Positions 10,043 through 20,827 are shown, counted from the stretch's first letter. The stretch is DNA of 64,000 nt from Trichomonas tenax (GCA_023091735.1 JALKBU010000028.1:1-64000); one strand, 5' to 3'. Notes: generated by a model not told the origin, from the sequence alone. Numbers and translations are program-made.

Positions 10043-11197
10043 TTGTTAATAAAGTCGCAGGATAAAGGGCAAACGCTGTTTTATTTAGGAAATATTTTAG
10101 GTTATATAGGCTCTATAAAACATTCTAAAGCTATATACACCATAATAAAAGCTATAGTAAATTTTTCCATTCAAAATGGGCAAATGCGTAAAATCAACAC
10201 AGGTTTAATTTTTTATGGAACTATCGCACAAGTTACCTCAAAGACTCATCTTCTGATGAAGAATTTGAGTTCCGTGTAACTCCGCAGGCACCAGCATATG
10301 GTATCTGGATGCTTACGCAGGAAATACACGGGTTGGAGAAGTTAATATCCGTATTTGCTTTTGATTTAGTAGTCAAACACGATAATCACGACGTAGGGCT
10401 TAGCCAGTGCATGTAGCAGAAGCCTTGGATAGCTGCCGGCACTTGAGAATTCACGCTACACGATCTTGCTAACTTCGATACAAATTAGGATGAACCAACC
10501 GAAATCATGCATTTACAAGAGCATTGTTTCCAAATGCAATGCTGAAACGCAGCTCAATCTTCGCCAGATTGGTATAAGTTAAGTAATTAAGGTTTGTCAA
10601 TGCTAGGACAACCAAAAAACAGCACCAAATGCAAAAAGAGTGAATAGCAGTAACATGCAATTCATGTATATTGTAGTTGCTGAATAATATACAACTTTAT
10701 AACATATTGAAATTAAAAATTTAATCTTAGATTTTATTTCATTATATTAGTTTTAGAATGATGTATACAGATCACAGGTAGAGTTTGGAGGCTTAATTAT
10801 GCTTCTAAGGAGGCCATTGCCCCTTTTTCCCTGGCTATAATGTTAAACAATCATTCGTTAGAAATGAGGAGAATAACATAAATATACATAAAGTAATCAA
10901 CAGAGGGTGTCATCTACATCAATGCCTCTATTGATAATAGTAACTTTCCAAGCAAATGCATATATCCTTTACAGCTGCAGGTCGACTTGTATGAGGTTGA
11001 TGAACCCAATTTTTGAAATTTAATTTATTTGAAATTCACTCAGTTTTTAAAAATCTATATTTAAACATTGTTCATTGTCATCAGCAATTTTGTCGATAGC
11101 TGTTTCGAATATTGCTTTTTAATGTCTTCCACTAAGCAAACATTCTTCATTAAATAATAATATGTTGAAATAGTATGACTTATAATAGAAACGATAT
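10043..11197. other. Intergenic with GC-richer remnant
   Basis: Mostly AT-rich. The stretch around 10276-10600 is more GC-rich and contains an open segment ending at a TAG near 10415 (readable as VTPQAPAYGIWMLTQEIHG and onward). I cannot assign it to a family. It may be a decayed gene or imported fragment. The rest shows nothing. Confidence 0.4.
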
Positions 11198-12526
11198 TTA
11201 TTCCTTGAAGTCTGGTATTGTTGCCTTTAAGAGTGGAGAGATTGCTTGTAAGAATTGCGTCTTGAATTCCTCATGGCTAAAGCGGGAGCATGAGTTTCTG
11301 AACTGAAGTCGTACTGAATCATCACACTTGAATGCGACTTCGAGCTTAGCTGCATATTCATCTGCTGTGAGAGCAAGATAGTTCTCGTCCTTGACAATGT
11401 CAAGAAGAGGACCTGCACTCCTATTACATAACGGAATCAATCCTGCGGCGAGGTATTCTACGGCACAAATTCCGAAGTGCTCGTTATACATTGTATGTAA
11501 ACCAACACTGCTGCGAGCGAAGTATTCATTCCTAAGAATGTCAAAATCGCAGTTAGGAACAAGTGTAATCGGAAGTTTATTGCGCTCTATCTCTGCTTTA
11601 AGGTCATCGTAAAGTTTCTGATCAGCTGCGTTTCTGCATCCTCCAATAATAAACAATCTCATGTTTGGATGTGTGTCTTTCAGCTTTCTGACGATTTCGA
11701 GTTGAAGAGGAAGGTTCTTTTCTGGTCTAAACTGCTGAACACTGATGATCTGTTCTGGAATTCTGTTTTCAATTGGTAATTTGCTAAGTTCAGTTGTGTC
11801 ACATGGTGGGAAGAGAACAATTGGCTCGCGGTTGAAAATCTCTCTGATGTGGTTTCCTGTCCATGTAGAGTTTACTGTTATGACGTCAGCGAAGTATCCG
11901 CAAAAAGAATAAATTTTGGCGATTATACGATAATAAATGAGTTTGATGAGTGTAAGGACCTTAGATTTAGCAATTTTCTGGTTGTTGTTATATTGATTTG
12001 CTCCGGATCCAACTAATTTGAGCATATCAGTTGAAATGAACGGATAATGAATGTATAAAATGACTTTGCATCCACCAAAAACTTTCCATATGATTGATGC
12101 GAACGGAGCACCGGTTGTATCGATGACAACAGCAGGAACTTCCTTATTTAAGCATTTGAAAGCGTAAAAAAGAGAGCCAAGGGCCTGGAAAATAAGTGTG
12201 AAATGCTTGTAGTAGCCGGGCTTGATGAAGTCTGCGCTGCCAACATTGACGAAATTGACGTTTGCAGGGACATCGAGTTTGAATACTTTGTTGACTTTCT
12301 CTCTTACGGCGTCGTTCGTCGTATCCTGAGAGAACATATGCATTTCTGGGAGATGGTCCTTAAGAGCTTCGACAGCGACCCACAAAACTTTCTCACCACC
12401 GCCGCAATCTAAGCAATTGGGATGGAAGAAAGTGACGACGTTCTTCCTCTTGCTCCTGAAGTACAGCGCCAATGCTGCTAAAAGGATGGCGAAAATACCA
12501 AGGATACAAAGAATAAAAACAAACAT
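11198..12526 (-). CDS. ALG11: ALG11 alpha-1,2-mannosyltransferase
   Basis: A GT4-family glycosyltransferase of about 442 residues. It adds the fourth and fifth mannoses to Man3GlcNAc2-PP-dolichol on the cytosolic face of the ER. An N-terminal membrane anchor (FVFILCILGIFAILLAALAL) is followed by the ALG11 signature FFHPNCLDCGGGEKVLW. Further matches are SVQQFRPEKNLPLQ, GGCRNAADQ and, near the end, VGLHTMYNEHFGICAVEYLAAG, which contains the retaining EX7E catalytic motif, followed by GPLLDIV. The frame runs on to a TTG at 12565, but the ATG at 12526 places the anchor correctly. Its presence implies a lipid-linked oligosaccharide of at least Man5GlcNAc2, the size expected in trichomonads. Confidence 0.95.
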   Translation of the reverse strand: MFVFILCILGIFAILLAALALYFRSKRKNVVTFFHPNCLDCGGGEKVLWVAVEALKDHLPEMHMFSQDTTNDAVREKVNKVFKLDVPANVNFVNVGSADFIKPGYYKHFTLIFQALGSLFYAFKCLNKEVPAVVIDTTGAPFASIIWKVFGGCKVILYIHYPFISTDMLKLVGSGANQYNNNQKIAKSKVLTLIKLIYYRIIAKIYSFCGYFADVITVNSTWTGNHIREIFNREPIVLFPPCDTTELSKLPIENRIPEQIISVQQFRPEKNLPLQLEIVRKLKDTHPNMRLFIIGGCRNAADQKLYDDLKAEIERNKLPITLVPNCDFDILRNEYFARSSVGLHTMYNEHFGICAVEYLAAGLIPLCNRSAGPLLDIVKDENYLALTADEYAAKLEVAFKCDDSVRLQFRNSCSRFSHEEFKTQFLQAISPLLKATIPDFKE

Positions 12527-13083
12527 ATTTTTAAAAAATAAAAAAAAATTAATACAGCCAAACAACCATTGCTAAGATATATCCAAAAATCCATTTTTAA
12601 TTACTTTATTTTGTTTAAATGTTCTCTTTTTGTCATGTAAAATATTAAAATGCATATATATGTCAGAATGTATTCTTTCAATTATCCAAATTTTTCAATG
12701 AAGAAAGCTTGTGAAAGATTCGTTATTTATCAAAACGATGTAGCGCTGCTTTCCATGTTTCAGTTTGCTCATAAATCTCTTTTCATTAATGCAAATTCAT
12801 TGTTAAAATTTCTGAATTATGCGTTGATAACAATGAAAAGAGTTTGAATTAATGAGGTTCGCCAAGTGCATTGATATGCATTGTATATAAGCTAATGATT
12901 AGCTGTCTATTATATCAATATCACATTATTTTAAAATTGCATCAGTTTGCGCATTTTTTGAGTCATTGAAAACATAATTGTTTTCGCTTCTAAATTACTA
13001 AAGTGTTTATAAATATCGATCATTATATTGAGTTTGAAATTGCAATATTATGATTGAATATTACAGTTTGAGCATCTTTTGAT
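12527..13083. other. Intergenic upstream of ALG11
   Basis: A TGTCATGTAAA motif lies at 12631-12641, 105 bases before the ALG11 ATG and pointing away from it. Short frames here have no support. Nothing else was seen. Confidence 0.45.
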
Positions 13084-13380
13084 TTAATATATAAGAAATG
13101 AATAAAAATTGACAATTGCTTGATTGAAAATATTGCGTTCATATATATGAACTTCTTCGGCTTTCAATACGCGATAGCTATGTGTATCTGTCTTTGATGA
13201 GCTAAACGTGCGATTTATGATGCAATTCTGGAATACTTTGGCGTTCATTATAACATCTGCTTTAACATTATAACACCAAGTTAGGAACAAAATTCCTGAT
13301 ACTTGACCGGTTGCATTAATGAACTGAGATCTCTTTACGATGGCTTCAACCTTTTCTGGCTCATGTGACCATGCATTCAT
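13084..13380 (-). pseudogene. Fragment of an unknown family (FNQA family, copy 1)
   Basis: A 98-residue frame from an ATG. The C-terminal part, with LKAEEVHIYERNIFNQAI, closely resembles a fragment at 15217-15318 (LKAEEVQHIYDVERAHFNQAL) and the end of the frame at 14780-15157 (DVHSYCHFNQAI). A 14-bp inverted repeat (CCAAGTTAGGAACA) occurs inside it at 13276-13289 and again just before its ATG at 13386-13399. No domain is recognised. It is more likely a remnant of a dispersed family than a working gene. Confidence 0.4.
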
Positions 13381-13843
13381 AAGAATGTTCCTAACTTGGT
13401 TGAATTAAGTCGTTGTTACTGATTTTGGCGTTGTTCAAAAGGTTGGCGCACTATCAGAGCAGCTCGTTCCGCAACGAGATTTTGCATTGAAAAACATGAA
13501 AAACGTCAATGTTTTGTCATTTATCGTCAAATACCATGATTTTTGTTTTTACGGGTGTGAGGGCATTAAAATTATCGGAAAACTTATTTTAAGACAGTTA
13601 ATATATTAATTTTTATGCATAGCTATAATTTACAACAGTAAAATAGTACATTTTTTTTTGAAATAAATTTTGATTATAAATTAAGGCTATTTGAATTAAA
13701 AATTTTGATCAAAAAATTCAAAAGTGAATTTTTAATAGCATCATTCTAAACACTATTTTGCATCATTTGATCGATATTTTGTTCAAAAAATTTAAATTAA
13801 AATCTCCAGCATTTTAATAATTTTCAATTGTTACAATTTTTTT

Positions 13844-13849
13844 TCATTT
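13844..13849 (+). promoter_or_regulatory. Initiator of the ubiquitin-like fusion gene
   Basis: TCATTT, matching the trichomonad Inr, with a predicted leader of only 7 bases before the ATG at 13853. Confidence 0.6.
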
Positions 13850-13852
13850 TTG

Positions 13853-14638
13853 ATGAAGATCACTGTTAAGAACGAGTCGACTGGAAAGTCAGCAATTATT
13901 ACAGCAAACCGCAATGACACATTCATGAAGATAATGTCCAATATCGAAGCCTCCAATGGAGTAGATCATGATTATCAATCATTATTTTTGGACAAGCAAA
14001 GAACAAGATTTGTTTGTGAAGAAAGAAATCTTTCTTATTATGGATTAAATGATGGATCAGTGATATATGCCGATAGAGCGCCACCAGTTCTCAAGAAGCC
14101 AGTGATATATATATATCCAAAAGAAGAAATAGAAGTGAAAGTTGAGATTACTGTGAAGAAAGGTGAATTTTCATTTGTATATCCAAAGTTTGATTCCAAT
14201 AATCAATGGACTGTTACTGCAAAGCCATCAGGTGAAATCATTCATAAAAACCGTTCACTCAGATATCTCTTCTGGGAAGCTAATGCATATAATGAATTCG
14301 ATTTCTCAAAGGGTTTCGTAATCAAAGGAAGTGATGCTGTTGAGTTTTTCGAAGAGAAACTTAAGGAATTCAAACTCACTGATGCAGAGATATGTGATTT
14401 CATTACATATTGGGCTCCTCAGCTCGATAAAAACGAATATATTTTGATTTCATTCCAGTTTGAGAGCTACGAACACGATTGCCCACTCAATGTTTATCCG
14501 AAGCCAGACACAATGATTCGTGTTTTCGCTGCATTCAAGCCTCTCAAAGAGAAGATTGATATTGAAGAGCAAGTTATTCCAAATATCTCTAGGAATGGTT
14601 TCTCTGTCATTGAATGGGGAGGATCCATTGTTTTCTAA
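13853..14638 (+). CDS. Ubiquitin-like domain fused to a conserved domain of unknown function
   Basis: A 261-residue protein. Residues 1-75 form a ubiquitin-like fold: an MKITVKNESTGKSAIIT hairpin, a helix and a LSYYGLNDGSVIYADR ending like the ubiquitin-family LxxYxIxDGSTI strand. There is no C-terminal GG. After a short linker comes a domain starting KPVIYIYPKEEIEVKVEI and running through YPKF, WTVTAKPSG, LFWEA, GFVIKGSD and PDTMIRVF to a terminal GFSVIEWGG. From memory, similar KPVIYLYP-type domains occur as hypothetical proteins in bacteria and trichomonads. The biochemical role is unknown. The fusion suggests a protein adaptor. The ATG follows an initiator directly. Confidence 0.7.
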   Translation: MKITVKNESTGKSAIITANRNDTFMKIMSNIEASNGVDHDYQSLFLDKQRTRFVCEERNLSYYGLNDGSVIYADRAPPVLKKPVIYIYPKEEIEVKVEITVKKGEFSFVYPKFDSNNQWTVTAKPSGEIIHKNRSLRYLFWEANAYNEFDFSKGFVIKGSDAVEFFEEKLKEFKLTDAEICDFITYWAPQLDKNEYILISFQFESYEHDCPLNVYPKPDTMIRVFAAFKPLKEKIDIEEQVIPNISRNGFSVIEWGGSIVF

Positions 14639-14779
14639 TTTTAAAATACTTAAAAAGATAACAACATATTTTGGACTTTAATAAATTGATCTCAACTTGC
14701 ATTGAATTCGTTATTAACTGAGACATCTATTGGAGGGAAATATTGCGCAATTTCTATGCTCTCTAGCAAATTTTCCCTT

Positions 14780-15157
14780 TCAAATTAAACAGGGAAGATC
14801 CAAAATTTTAAAATCCGAGTTTGAAATATTCGAAAATTGGAATTCTTTGCAAAGTTTTGCTATAGCCTGATTAAAGTGACAATATGAATGTACATCCATT
14901 TCGATATCAACTCTATTGGCTGTTGCTGTATATTCAATTTGATTATTTGAATCCCTGTGAGATTTGATTCTGTAATGGAAACCTAAAGTGCCAAATAAAT
15001 GAACTGGAAATTGCATTGGTTTAAAATCATAGCATTCACACAGTTCTAATGCATGTATATATAGAAGCTGCCCATTGGGGTATTTACTGGATAATATTAA
15101 AAAAATCGAAATATAGAATATTAGCATATTAACTACAATAAAGAACGTAGAACTCAT
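14780..15157 (-). CDS. Short putative membrane protein (FNQA family, copy 2)
   Basis: A 125-residue frame from an ATG, with an N-terminal hydrophobic segment (FFIVVNMLIFYISIFLIL) that could be a signal or anchor. Its C-terminal region DVHSYCHFNQAIAKL resembles copies 1 and 3 of the local family. No known domain is present. It could be a short secreted or membrane protein or a truncated family member. There is no clear initiator. Confidence 0.35.
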   Translation of the reverse strand: MSSTFFIVVNMLIFYISIFLILSSKYPNGQLLYIHALELCECYDFKPMQFPVHLFGTLGFHYRIKSHRDSNNQIEYTATANRVDIEMDVHSYCHFNQAIAKLCKEFQFSNISNSDFKILDLPCLI

Positions 15158-15216
15158 TGGTGTCTATAGCATATTAACAAAATTTTAATTAAATAAATTA
15201 CGATTAAAGCAATGCT

Positions 15217-15318
15217 TCAATGACGAATGTTTGCCAAAGCCTGGTTAAAGTGGGCACGCTCAACATCATAGATGTGCTGGACTTCTTCGGCCTTCAACAT
15301 GTGCTTCAACGTTAGGAT
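15217..15318 (-). pseudogene. Gene fragment (FNQA family, copy 3)
   Basis: The minus strand encodes the end of a protein, LKHMLKAEEVQHIYDVERA followed by HFNQALANIRH and a stop. It has higher GC than its surroundings and no matching upstream exon or start in frame. It is probably the best preserved piece of the family's C-terminus and is truncated at its 5' end. Confidence 0.45.
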
Positions 15319-15688
15319 TATCATGTTCTGCTGGTAAAGTTTGACAAATACAGTATTCTTTATATACAAAAGAAAGAAACAAAGTCATTTAAAAAATTTA
15401 CCAATATTGTCTCTAAGTGATGACCAATGATTAGTTATTAAATGTATTGATTCGCAAGAATTTTTAGAGTATTGAGTTTGGTTTTCTTTTTCAAGTTCAG
15501 CGATTTTCTTCTATGCAGCTAATAAATGGAACCACTTTACATAATAGATGCCCACATATATATCTTAAGCACATTAGTTCGGGTTTTCAAATAATCGGCA
15601 TTTGATGGTGGTAAATATATTTTATCATATTTTTGTCAGGAAATGTAACTTTATTATTTCACTTTTATCAATGAATCAGAAAAAATAG

Positions 15689-16194
15689 AACGTCGAAATC
15701 CATTACCTGAGGCTGATCGAGGACACTACAGCGGAGACGAAGAGTGAGATTAAAGAACTTGGATCTAAAATCGAAAAACTCGAAGAATTTAAAGGCGGTC
15801 GAAGTTCATTTAGCTCAATTTTTACTATGTCACTTATGGCTATTTTCACTGCTGTCATTTACATAATGTATTTAGAAAATCGAGAAATCAAAAATCATTT
15901 CAACTCTATGCAAATCAACTATGAAAACAGAATTCATAACTTAACTCAACTTATCGAATCGATGAACGATACCAATAACGAAAGTATACAAATTTTAGAT
16001 CACTCATAAATACAATGAACAAAAGCTATGCGGAGAATAATGCAAATTTGCGTATTATGATTGAAGCGCTTAATAAAAGTAACACTGAAAAGAATACAAA
16101 TCTGAACAAAGATTCTATAGATCCCTCCGAACTCAAATTAGGACCTATATTGAATTATTCAGATCATTATTTCTACAACTTTAACTTTAGATAG
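15689..16194 (+). pseudogene. Broken gene for a coiled-coil, single-pass membrane protein
   Basis: The frame opens after a TAG and reads EDTTAETKSEIKELGSKIEK, a coiled coil, then a glycine linker and the hydrophobic segment TMSLMAIFTAVIYIMYL, then another coiled coil. It stops at 16009. The sequence style continues in another frame from an ATG at 16015 (MNKSYAENNANLRIMIEALN) to a stop at 16194. No start codon precedes the first coiled coil, and one frameshift separates the halves. It is a remnant of an unidentified coiled-coil membrane protein. Confidence 0.45.
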
Positions 16195-16387
16195 GTACGT
16201 ATATATAGCCACCATAAAATAACTAAGACTATATGTATTTGAGAGTTTTTGCTATTTCCTATATTGAGCTGAATAATTTTTTGTGCAAAAAAAAATGCGT
16301 TTAAAATTTTTTTACGTTTAATTTTTTTCCATTTTTTAATGAAACTCAACTCAATTGTGCTTTTCTCTCAAATAAAGTCTGAGCACC

Positions 16388-16627
16388 GTGGATGCATTCA
16401 ATGAAATAGATCGAATACTAGGTAAAGAAGTTGTTGGTTACTCAACTGTCACTAAATATCTAATACCTCAAAAGTTTCCTAATGACCTAATACATCCGGA
16501 CGAAAATCTTCCAAAAATGTCCCCTCAATATTTCATTGATGCTAGCTTTAGCCTTATTGAATCAATTCACTTATTTCTCACAAAAAGACACTTAAAAGGT
16601 GATTTATATTCTTTAGGAAGCGTTTAA
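16388..16627 (+). pseudogene. Fragment of unknown protein, possibly DNA-binding
   Basis: An open frame of about 79 residues beginning at GTG with no ATG (DAFNEIDRILGKEVVGYSTV and onward). The VGYSTVTKYLIPQKFP segment looks like a helix-turn-helix end, as in transposase or recombinase N-termini. No catalytic part follows. The identification is weak. Confidence 0.25.
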
Positions 16628-17743
16628 ATGTATTTGGATAATTATTTTTGCTTCTGCATCAATTTCTTCATTTGCTGCCATTCACCTTAAACAAACCACA
16701 GAAAAAAACTTCATGAAAAATGTTCTTGATATCAAGACAGAGCTCGTCATACAACTGATATTTGAGAGAACGATATTCCTCATCCTTGAAGAGTCGAAAT
16801 TTGATTTATCGACAAATTAGCAAAATGTTTTACTTTCTTAACAAGGCAAAAGCATTTAACCGAATTAAATAAGGTTATTTGATAATTGCTCAGCAAAACA
16901 TATATTGCACTTTATTTGAATCCTTCCAAGCGAAACTACAACTAATAGCAACTGGTGTATTAATCAAATACTACAAAATATCATCAGATCTATATATAAT
17001 ATTAAGATATCTCATTTAAACAATCTAACCGTGCATTTTGAAAATACAAATCAAAATTTGTAAAATGGTAACTTCTTTTTTGAATATTAATAGCATGACC
17101 AAAGTTACACCTTTAGTTTTCTCATCAAATCATACTTTATCAGGATTTTTCCTATTTATCTATATCCAAAAGCAGCTCAGAAGTCAAATATTCAAGGTTC
17201 CAGATGATCTTCTTCAAAAGATATAACAAATTTTCACAGATTTTTCATCATTGTTAATAAAATCTATTTTTCATATCCTGAAGAAACATTAAGATCTAGG
17301 CTCCAAAGCAGAAGATGTTTATTTTTGATGCTATTTATTACTGTGTCAAGAGAATTAAACAATGTTTGTCCTAAATTGAGATGCTACACTTCGTTGGTCA
17401 CCCTATATTTTAGAGCTGACTTATTTGGTCGGAGATTCTAAGGATGCTAACGATCCGCAATTAAGGTTGTCGTTTTTCTCCATTTAACCCCAAATCACCA
17501 TTTCCTTTTTGGCGGAACTGGCAATTAGACGATTCCCATTTAAAAATTTAATGAGCAGATATTATGGCTGCTATTAGATTTCATAAATGGCTAAATATAT
17601 CAAGTGCTCTTTAAATCTAATACATGTGAGCTTTGACTCTGTGAAAGCAGTCACAAAGTGGTGCAGTGTGTTTTCCTTCATCAGTTTTTTTCCAACAATC
17701 TATACAAAAACATTTATTCTAATATTTAATACAAGATATCGCA
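16628..17743. other. Intergenic with possible decayed coding segments
   Basis: Around 16650-16800 the minus strand contains a short open stretch (RLFKDEEYRSLKYQLYDEL) that looks like former coding sequence. No intact gene is present. The remainder is AT-rich and unassigned. Confidence 0.35.
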
Positions 17744-19417
17744 CTATTCCTTCTTTCCTGTTGGGAAAATGAGCCTTGTGATAATAATTGCAGAGATGAA
17801 GCTTATTCCTGATCCAAATAATGTCAGTGATGAAGAAATGAATATCACAAAAGACATATGGTGAATCTTCAATATTGTTGATTCATCCTTTTTGAGCAAC
17901 TCCCAGAACAAATATAAGAAAAAGAAAGCGCCGGGCATTAGTGCTGAAATGAACACTTTCCAATGCCATTTGAATATATTGATTCTGAACAAAAATGAAG
18001 TATAAGTAATTCCAAATAACATCATGATTGTTGTAAATATCAATAAATCTGATAAAAGGAGTCTATAAGCATCATAATATTGATGCTCTGAATATGCCAA
18101 GCAGATCAAATCAAAGTCAGGCTTAAGTAAAACGAACAATGCAGCAGTGAGAAGTGAACCAATGAAATATTGGTGAGCATATATTGGTACTAATTCAACG
18201 TGCGGCAATTTTCTCCTTGGTGTAGTGTTGTGGAGTCTGAATGGATGAATTATAAAACATGCATAATATCCTGCAAGCGTCAATGGCGTGTAATACACCA
18301 GAGTCATTTCCAGAAGGATAGGAAGGGCCCAGAAATAGTTGCATGGTATCTCTTTCATGTATAAACCAGGGCAAATGTAGCAAGCAACAACAAAAAGACA
18401 GATATTAAATCCCAATGATATATGAAGAATGGAGTGGAATTTCCAGTCTCTACTATCAAATAGAGCAGACAAGAATTCACCGAAGAAACCAGCAATAGGA
18501 GATGTGGCAATGTATGTCGCAACGTAAGTGAAAAACAAAGGAACACCATTTGAATAAAATGTGTTTTTGGTGCTCATCGCAAAAAATATCAATGAAGATA
18601 TAAAAATGTGAATTGCAAATCCTGATAAAACTGATAAAATGTCTGATTTGTCTGGCGGTGCTGTTGCTTCACGCAAAGCGAGTGAAGAAAAGCCGTCATC
18701 TTCAGATTCAAAAATATCATCTGCTCGCTTTGGTCTTCTGTCTCTCCTGAAGTGCCTTTTCAGGAGTGTGGCGAAAATTGATAAAGTTACGATCGTTATC
18801 ACAGCTAAAACAAATAATAATTTCAAATGTTGCTTATTGTCAAACTTTGAGCTAAGAGGATATGGATTTGTAACATGCACATGAGATGATATCCATGTTA
18901 CATTATAAGTAAAATTGTATCTCTTATTTTCTTTGATGATTTGAGGTTCCGATTCTGTAGCATTACAATTGATCAGGAAGTTGTTGTATTCTGTGCAATT
19001 GAATTCTATATGTGTGTAAACGTAATAATTCTTGTCATCAAAATATCCAAGTTTAACCCACATTGGATAATCTTCTACAACGTATTCTTGGTATGAATGG
19101 AGTTGAATAAGCAAAATATACTGTTCAACATCGATGTCTGTGAATACATGATTGCAAACTTCAGATTTATAATGATTGACGTCGAATTCGAGTAAATAAT
19201 GCGTCTGATAATATGAATTATACGAGAAAATATCGGCAAAACTCTTCTCTTTAGGCACAGCAATCAGATGATCGAGTAATGAACACTGATCTATTGCTGT
19301 GGGCGAAAATTGGGCATTTGGAGTATCAAGGGACACGAATCTCGATGCATAAACTCTGATGCTTTCGAAATCGTTCAGATAAACTGAACAGAGAGAAAGT
19401 TTGAAGAACAAAAACAT
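17744..19417 (-). CDS. TM9SF / nonaspanin (EMP70) family protein
   Basis: A 557-residue protein with a hydrophobic leader, a lumenal N-terminal domain of about 180 residues and nine membrane segments, the first being LLFVLAVITIVTLSIFATLL. TM9 proteins reside in Golgi and endosomes and affect sorting of membrane proteins. The short cytosolic loop after TM1 is charged (RRDRRPKR and an acidic stretch). Recognisable family blocks include the HIFISSLIFFAM and GFFGEFLSALF membrane segments and the HQYFIGSLLTAALF block. The C-terminus GKKE resembles the family's KxD/E COPI-binding tail. It is slightly shorter than the usual 590-660 residues because of a reduced lumenal domain. Confidence 0.85.
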   Translation of the reverse strand: MFLFFKLSLCSVYLNDFESIRVYASRFVSLDTPNAQFSPTAIDQCSLLDHLIAVPKEKSFADIFSYNSYYQTHYLLEFDVNHYKSEVCNHVFTDIDVEQYILLIQLHSYQEYVVEDYPMWVKLGYFDDKNYYVYTHIEFNCTEYNNFLINCNATESEPQIIKENKRYNFTYNVTWISSHVHVTNPYPLSSKFDNKQHLKLLFVLAVITIVTLSIFATLLKRHFRRDRRPKRADDIFESEDDGFSSLALREATAPPDKSDILSVLSGFAIHIFISSLIFFAMSTKNTFYSNGVPLFFTYVATYIATSPIAGFFGEFLSALFDSRDWKFHSILHISLGFNICLFVVACYICPGLYMKEIPCNYFWALPILLEMTLVYYTPLTLAGYYACFIIHPFRLHNTTPRRKLPHVELVPIYAHQYFIGSLLTAALFVLLKPDFDLICLAYSEHQYYDAYRLLLSDLLIFTTIMMLFGITYTSFLFRINIFKWHWKVFISALMPGAFFFLYLFWELLKKDESTILKIHHMSFVIFISSSLTLFGSGISFISAIIITRLIFPTGKKE

Positions 19418-19419
19418 TT

Positions 19420-19942
19420 ATTTTTTTTGATGAAAATCTTCTTTTGTAAACTTCTCTACCTGTCATCGAAGGACTACAAAACTTATTTTTCAAAAAAAAA
19501 TCCCGTTTTTCTCATTAATATTCAATAAATTTTTTAATTTCAAAACCAAACTTAATCTATAACATAATATTCAAAAGAAGACGATATAACGTCATTTCAT
19601 TCATTTATCGTTTTTCATTTTAATATGTTAATTTTTGATATTGAAATTTTTAATTTGTGATATTATAAATGCTAATACGCAATGAAATTCGATCAGAATA
19701 AGTCATTTTTACCTTAAAAATAATTCATTCATATTAATTTAAATTCTTTGAAATATTTTTCTTAAATTGCTTCATTAATTCAGCTGCTTTAGTGACTTTG
19801 TTATAGCTTATTGTATTTTTCATGTTTTCAAGCTATGTTGTTTTTGATTTTAATTTCTTGAATCAATTATTATTGTTTTTAGAGGTGTAATTGCATGGTT
19901 AACAAATTTTATATAAAAACAAACAAAAGCATAATTAAAATT
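19420..19942. other. Intergenic spacer
   Basis: AT-rich spacer between two same-strand genes. Nothing is recognised. Confidence 0.5.
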
Positions 19943-20827
19943 CTATTTGACACGTCCTGCGCACACATAATCTTCAATGTTGCATTCATTGACACCTCTT
20001 TTGATCAAAAACATTCCATTCATTCCCCATGTTGTGTTCCATGAGTTAGAAATTATCCAATAGTCAATGCCATCTTTAACACCCCATCCTGTAATCTCAA
20101 CAGCGTGATATCCAAGGAATTCACCTTTCGCGTGTGTATAAATGCCGCTCTTGTAGTACATCAAATCTGAGTACACCTTTAATGCAGTGGTGACAGGTCC
20201 CTCTGTCATGATGCTGTACTGTATTTCTGGTATAGAAGGATAACGAGCGACAGACCAATATTCTGTGAATTCTGTTATGTATGTTTCATTTTCATTCACG
20301 CATTTACGACTACAGTTGTATTTAGTTGTGTTTCCATCATATGGCTGACAGGAATCCAGAGGAAGTCCCCTGAGGTCAATATATCTCCATGCAGCAACGT
20401 TAATTCCGCCGCCGCATCCAGAGTTTCTTCTATCGCATGCGACTAAATGACTTTGCGAAAATAATATCGGTTTGTTGTATTTCCTGCAGAATCTATGAGA
20501 AAACGATTTAGTTACAGCAAATGACCAACACGAGCCGCATTTTCCTTGATCTAGAACACCGAAATCACATTTTGGAAATCTTTCTGAAAAGTTGTAAGAC
20601 ATTGGAATTGATACGTTTATGTTTGGTGGTTTCGCGAGAGGTATAGTTTCTGGCCGTAATTTATGCGCATTTCCAGATAAAACTTTTGCATCTTTAAATG
20701 TAAGACCTCTAAAGCGATCATTTTCACCAGCGATCCACGAAAGGTCCTTCATGTTCTTTATCTCCTTTAATATTCTATTACCATTGACTTTCTCCGCTAA
20801 ATCGAAAAAACTCAATATGTAAATCAT
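19943..20827 (-). CDS. Cathepsin B-like cysteine peptidase (papain family, C1A)
   Basis: A 294-residue secreted or lysosomal peptidase. A signal-like leader (MIYILSFFDL) is followed by a short propeptide containing WIAGENDRFRGLTFKDAK, the cathepsin B propeptide signature. The mature domain shows the oxyanion Gln and catalytic Cys in DQGKCGSCWSFAV, then CGGG, the catalytic His in GYHAVEITGWG and the catalytic Asn in ISNSWNTTWG. The segment that forms the occluding loop in mammalian cathepsin B is missing, replaced by DSCQPYDGNTTKYNCSRKC with no His-His pair. The enzyme is therefore expected to be an endopeptidase without dipeptidyl carboxypeptidase activity, as in Giardia. The first ATG at 20827 is preferred over an upstream TTG. 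Confidence 0.92.
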   Translation of the reverse strand: MIYILSFFDLAEKVNGNRILKEIKNMKDLSWIAGENDRFRGLTFKDAKVLSGNAHKLRPETIPLAKPPNINVSIPMSYNFSERFPKCDFGVLDQGKCGSCWSFAVTKSFSHRFCRKYNKPILFSQSHLVACDRRNSGCGGGINVAAWRYIDLRGLPLDSCQPYDGNTTKYNCSRKCVNENETYITEFTEYWSVARYPSIPEIQYSIMTEGPVTTALKVYSDLMYYKSGIYTHAKGEFLGYHAVEITGWGVKDGIDYWIISNSWNTTWGMNGMFLIKRGVNECNIEDYVCAGRVK

